Source of the DNA: Treponema sp.
GTDB lineage: Bacteria > Spirochaetota > Spirochaetia > Treponematales > Breznakiellaceae
Length of the DNA: 8,754 nt
Reading direction: 5' to 3'
Assembly: GCA_009780285.1 (NCBI GenBank)
Contig: WRAL01000042.1
Span: forward strand, 1-8,754
Shown: piece after piece, positions 5,867 through 8,754 of the stretch
Numbering within the stretch: position 1 is the first letter of the stretch
Layout of the letters: each line of letters opens with the position of its first letter
Position numbers and translations under genes: made by a program
The notes under the pieces: generated by a model
Databases searched by the model: none
What the model was told of the DNA's origin: nothing
What the model saw: the letters and a program-made list of their open reading frames with translations, nothing else

Positions 5867-6950
5867 AAAAACGCGAGCCCTCTTCTTCGAGAATTAGATC
5901 CAGCGCCACGATGGCCGCTGCGGCGATCACGGCCGGCAGCGCGCGCGGAACCACGCAGCTGTCGTGCCGGCCTTTGATATGGGCCGTAACGCTGGTTCCG
6001 TCGTCCAGGCGCAGGGATTCCTGGGGAATTAAAATCGAGGGCGTGGGCTTAAAGGCTGTGCGAAAAACCACGGGCATTCCGTTTGTAAGGCCGCCCTGCG
6101 CGCCGCCGGAATTGTTCGCGCGGGTTTTTATCCGGCCCTCTTCCATAAAAAAGGGATCGTTGCAGGCGCTGCCGCGCATGGCCGCCGCGCCAAAGCCGGC
6201 GCCGAACTCAACGCCTTTGACTGCCGGAATCGCGAACAGCGCCTGGGCCAGGCGGCCTTCCACCGTGTCGAAGAACGGGCTTCCCAGCCCGGCGCGCAGG
6301 CCGCGAACGCAGCACTCGATCGTGCCGCCCACTGAGTCGCCCTGCGCCGCCGCTTCTTCGATCGCGCGCCTCATTTTTTCGCTGGCTTCCCGGCTTGCCG
6401 TGGGAAAATCGTCGGAATAAAATTTTTTCGCGCTTTCCCAGTCAAAAGGATCGTCATTAATATTTTCTATCGAGGCTATCCGCGCGTCAACGCTAACGCC
6501 CTTGCGTTCCAAAGCCTGTAGGCACACAGCGCCTGCGAAGCAAAGGGGGAGGGTAAGCCGGCCGGAAAAATGTCCGCCTCCGCGCCGGTCGTTTTGCCCG
6601 CCATGCTTTACGAAGGCCGCATAGTCGGCGTGGGAAGGGCGGGGCACAAGGCTCAAGTTCTCGTAGTCCTCGCCTCGCGCGTCGTCATTGGCGAAAATAG
6701 CGCAAAGAGGCGCGCCGCAGGTTTTCGAGCCTAAAAGCCCGCTTAGAATTTCCGGCTCGTCGCTTTCCTCGCGCGCGGTGGAGTGCGCGCCTTTTTCCTT
6801 GCCGCCGGATCTCCTGAGCAGGAAGGCGCGAACGCGATCCATGTCGATTTCCTCGCCGGCCGGAAACCCGTCCATTACCACTCCAAGGCCGCGCGAATGG
6901 GACTGCCCGAAAACATGAACCTTGAGCTTTTGGCCCAGGCTAGACGACAT
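5856..6950 (-). CDS. aroC: Chorismate synthase
   Basis: This is the FMN-dependent lyase that makes chorismate from EPSP, the last step of the common pathway. The 364-residue length is normal. The N-terminal signature reads FGQSHSRGLGVVMDG at 14-28 with the catalytic His18 (E. coli His10). RPSHADY is at 104-110, and GGGHFSGRLT at 124-133 has His127 (E. coli His106). The late block NNSGGAQGGLTNGMP is the FMN/substrate region. Within the first motif Gln16 replaces the usual Glu of GESHG, and Ser19 replaces the Gly; this is a mild departure. RPSHADY and NDRRGGGHFSGR resemble clostridial homologues. The ATG overlaps the aroA stop by 11 bases and has AAAGG 8 bases upstream. Confidence 0.96.
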   Translation of the reverse strand: MSSSLGQKLKVHVFGQSHSRGLGVVMDGFPAGEEIDMDRVRAFLLRRSGGKEKGAHSTAREESDEPEILSGLLGSKTCGAPLCAIFANDDARGEDYENLSLVPRPSHADYAAFVKHGGQNDRRGGGHFSGRLTLPLCFAGAVCLQALERKGVSVDARIASIENINDDPFDWESAKKFYSDDFPTASREASEKMRRAIEEAAAQGDSVGGTIECCVRGLRAGLGSPFFDTVEGRLAQALFAIPAVKGVEFGAGFGAAAMRGSACNDPFFMEEGRIKTRANNSGGAQGGLTNGMPVVFRTAFKPTPSILIPQESLRLDDGTSVTAHIKGRHDSCVVPRALPAVIAAAAIVALDLILEEEGSRFYDR

Positions 6951-8214
6951 CGCTAATACCTTTAAGCGTTTTGAAATCCCCGAAAAAAGTGGGATAGGAT
7001 TTATTCACGGAAAGAAAATCCTCGATAAGGACCTGCCTTTCGCAGGCGCATGCGGCGGTCGCCGCCGCCATCACTATTCTGTGATCGCCGGCTCCGTTCA
7101 CCACCCCTCCGCGCAGCCTCTGCTTGCCCCGTATGACAATGCCGTCGGAGGTGGCCCTCGCGTCGGCGCCCAGCGCGGAAAGCATCGCGCAGGTGCTTTT
7201 GATCCTGTCGCTTTCCTTGAAGCGCAGACGCTGGGCGTTGACGATTCTGGTCTCTCCCTCGGCGACGCTTGCGACGACGGCCAAGGCCGGGATCAGATCC
7301 GTAACGTGGGTCGCGTCGATTTCGGTGGCGCGCAGGCGCCCTGAGCTGGACGCGCTTACCGTGCCGGCCGCCTCGTCAACTTCGACCTTCGCGCCGAAAC
7401 GCCCCAGCGCGTCCACCACTTCCTTGTCGCGCTGCTCCGAGCCGGTCGAAAGCCCGCGCACGGTAACGGCGCCCCCGCCCATCGCGCCGGAGCAAAGGAA
7501 AAAGGCCGCGTTCGACCAGTCGCCTTCGGGAACCGCGAGGCCCGGCGAATCGTACCTGCGGTTGCCGGTTATTCGATAGGCGCCGTCTTCGTTTTTTTCG
7601 ATGGCCACGCCGAAAAGCGCTATGGCCTCGACGGTCATGTTAACGTAGCCGGCGGATTCAAGGTGCCCGACGATTTCGACGCTGCTCCCCGCGTCCATAA
7701 GCGGCAGGGCCAGAAGAAGGCCGGAGGCGAACTGCGACGACACGTCGCCGCCGATCTTGAAATTGCCGGAGGCCATTTTTCCTTCGCAGGTAAGCGGCAG
7801 GTGATCGTTGTCGAAACGACAGCCGGCGCGTTCCATCGCCTCGCACAGAGGATGCATGGGACGCTTGGGCAGCCTTCCCTGGCCGGTCATGCTGAACTTT
7901 TCGAAAAGGCGCGCGGCCACCGGCATCAGAAACCTTGCCGTGGAAGCGCTTTGTCCGCAGTCGAGCTCCACGGCGCCGGCCGGCCGCTCCTGCGCCGGGC
8001 TTACCAAAATCTCCGTCCTTTCGATCTTGACGGCGCAGCCCATCGCCTTTATGCACTGAATCGTGGAAAGCACGTCGTCCGACATGCCGTGAATTCGTAT
8101 GCGCGTTTCCTTCTGCGCAAGCGCCGCGCAGATCAAAAGCCTGTGCGCGAATGATTTTGACGAAACAGCGTCCACCGCGCCGGATAGCCTCGAAGGGCTT
8201 ATTCTCATATCCAT
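6940..8214 (-). CDS. aroA: EPSP synthase (3-phosphoshikimate 1-carboxyvinyltransferase)
   Basis: The enzyme joins shikimate-3-phosphate and phosphoenolpyruvate to form EPSP. The 424-residue length is typical. Substrate residues are visible: SKS at 19-21 with Lys20 (E. coli Lys22) and Arg25; the SSQ motif near 159-161; Asp near 306 (E. coli Asp313) in THVTDLIPAL; KESDR near 333-337; and GDHR near 376-379. The PEP-site loop reads CGQSASTAR at 86-94, so Ala90 aligns with E. coli Gly96, and Phe95 follows where E. coli has Pro101. Ala at this position is the basis of glyphosate insensitivity in the E. coli G96A mutant and in class II enzymes; most class I enzymes have Gly. The ATG directly follows the aroB stop, with GAGGG 5 bases upstream inside aroB. 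Confidence 0.96.
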   Translation of the reverse strand: MDMRISPSRLSGAVDAVSSKSFAHRLLICAALAQKETRIRIHGMSDDVLSTIQCIKAMGCAVKIERTEILVSPAQERPAGAVELDCGQSASTARFLMPVAARLFEKFSMTGQGRLPKRPMHPLCEAMERAGCRFDNDHLPLTCEGKMASGNFKIGGDVSSQFASGLLLALPLMDAGSSVEIVGHLESAGYVNMTVEAIALFGVAIEKNEDGAYRITGNRRYDSPGLAVPEGDWSNAAFFLCSGAMGGGAVTVRGLSTGSEQRDKEVVDALGRFGAKVEVDEAAGTVSASSSGRLRATEIDATHVTDLIPALAVVASVAEGETRIVNAQRLRFKESDRIKSTCAMLSALGADARATSDGIVIRGKQRLRGGVVNGAGDHRIVMAAATAACACERQVLIEDFLSVNKSYPTFFGDFKTLKGISDVV

Positions 8215-8754
8215 TTATTCCCTCACCCCATGTTCAATGAATTTTTCAAAATTTTTTAATGGCATATCGATCATCTCGGCGCGCCCTATCTCCCTTGGAA
8301 CGGCCAGCGATATAGCGCTTCCCTTTCTTTTTTTGTCGTTGATGACGGCCCGCGCGATTTCCGCCGCTTCCGTCTCGCAGCGCGTCGGAAGCCCGTGGCG
8401 CGCAAGCGCCTTTTCAAGCTCGCGCGGGCATTCGGCGCCGCAAAGCCCCTCGCGCGCCGCCGCGCGGGCCATCACGCTCATGCCTATGGCCACGGCCCTT
8501 CCGTGGGAAAGATCGTAGCCGGCGATTTTTTCCAGCGCATGGGCCACGGCATGGCCGAAGTTCAATAGCCCGCGCCGGCCCCGGTCGAACTCGTCGTCGG
8601 AGACTATGGCCGCCTTGACGCAGGCGCTGCGATAACAGGCCTCGCCAAGGCTTGTTTTTTCAAGCCCTCGGAAAAGCTCCGCGTCGGCTATCATGCCATG
8701 CTTTATGATCTCGGCCATTCCGTCGGAGACGGCCTGGGGCGGCAGGGTTTCGAA
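8215..8754 (-). CDS. aroB: 3-Dehydroquinate synthase, C-terminal half (5' end outside window)
   Basis: These 179 residues are the C-terminal part of AroB, which cyclises DAHP to 3-dehydroquinate using NAD+ and a metal ion. The frame is open at the right edge and begins FETLPPQAVSDGMAEIIKHG, so an internal ATG at 8718 is not the real start. All three metal ligands can be assigned: the Glu of GMAEIIKHG, the first His of NFGHAVAHALE, and the His of LSHGRAVAIGM. In the last motif Arg stands where most homologues have Glu (HGEAVAIGM). The family is ~350-360 residues long, so about half is missing. It is the first gene seen of the aro operon; its stop (8217-8215) directly abuts the aroA ATG (TAA-ATG). 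Confidence 0.94.
   Translation of the reverse strand, partial: FETLPPQAVSDGMAEIIKHGMIADAELFRGLEKTSLGEACYRSACVKAAIVSDDEFDRGRRGLLNFGHAVAHALEKIAGYDLSHGRAVAIGMSVMARAAAREGLCGAECPRELEKALARHGLPTRCETEAAEIARAVINDKKRKGSAISLAVPREIGRAEMIDMPLKNFEKFIEHGVRE

Noticed and set aside
7663..8154. Long plus-strand open frames opposite aroA and aroC
   Set aside because: They lie entirely inside genes with clear family motifs on the minus strand and show no family features of their own.

Overview
The window is a gene-dense stretch of a GC-rich bacterial chromosome. It has two converging blocks of genes and almost no intergenic DNA; the largest gap is under 100 bases. The standard genetic code is used, with TAG, TGA and TAA stops and clear Shine-Dalgarno sites. 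Its most notable content is a complete hgcA-hgcB pair, the genes required for anaerobic mercury methylation. That makes the host very probably a strict anaerobe with a corrinoid (Wood-Ljungdahl-like) one-carbon metabolism. The aro gene order and the sequence style of AroA and AroC resemble clostridial (Bacillota) proteins, but I cannot fix the taxon from the sequence alone.

Plus strand, 1-1735: the 3' end of a Zn/Cd-type P1B ATPase gene, then hgcA after 14 bases, then hgcB after 8 bases. The spacing and strong ribosome binding sites suggest one operon. HgcA has the cap-helix motif NVWCAAGK with the corrinoid-ligating Cys98 and five C-terminal membrane helices. HgcB has two CX2CX2CX3C [4Fe-4S] motifs, an isolated conserved Cys72 and a cysteine-rich tail ending in CCC. 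Together they are expected to move a methyl group from a folate donor via cob(III)alamin to Hg(II), with HgcB re-reducing the cofactor and handing over mercury. An efflux-type ATPase in the same operon raises the possibility of linked metal traffic.

Minus strand, 4267-1737: copA (Cu+ P1B-1 ATPase) followed by copZ (HMA copper chaperone), a copper efflux unit. The copZ stop lies one base from the hgcB stop, tail to tail. A candidate promoter with a 15-base palindrome lies between copA and the upstream aro genes.

Minus strand, 8754-4356: an aromatic amino acid operon in the order aroB (partial), aroA, aroC, chorismate mutase, and an aroE-aroK fusion. The genes abut or overlap at every junction, suggesting translational coupling. 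Together they cover 3-dehydroquinate synthesis, shikimate formation and phosphorylation, EPSP, chorismate and prephenate; only DAHP synthase and 3-dehydroquinate dehydratase are not in view. AroA carries Ala at the position equivalent to E. coli Gly96, a natural glyphosate-insensitivity signature.

I see no tRNA, rRNA, insertion sequence, CRISPR array or phage gene in the window.
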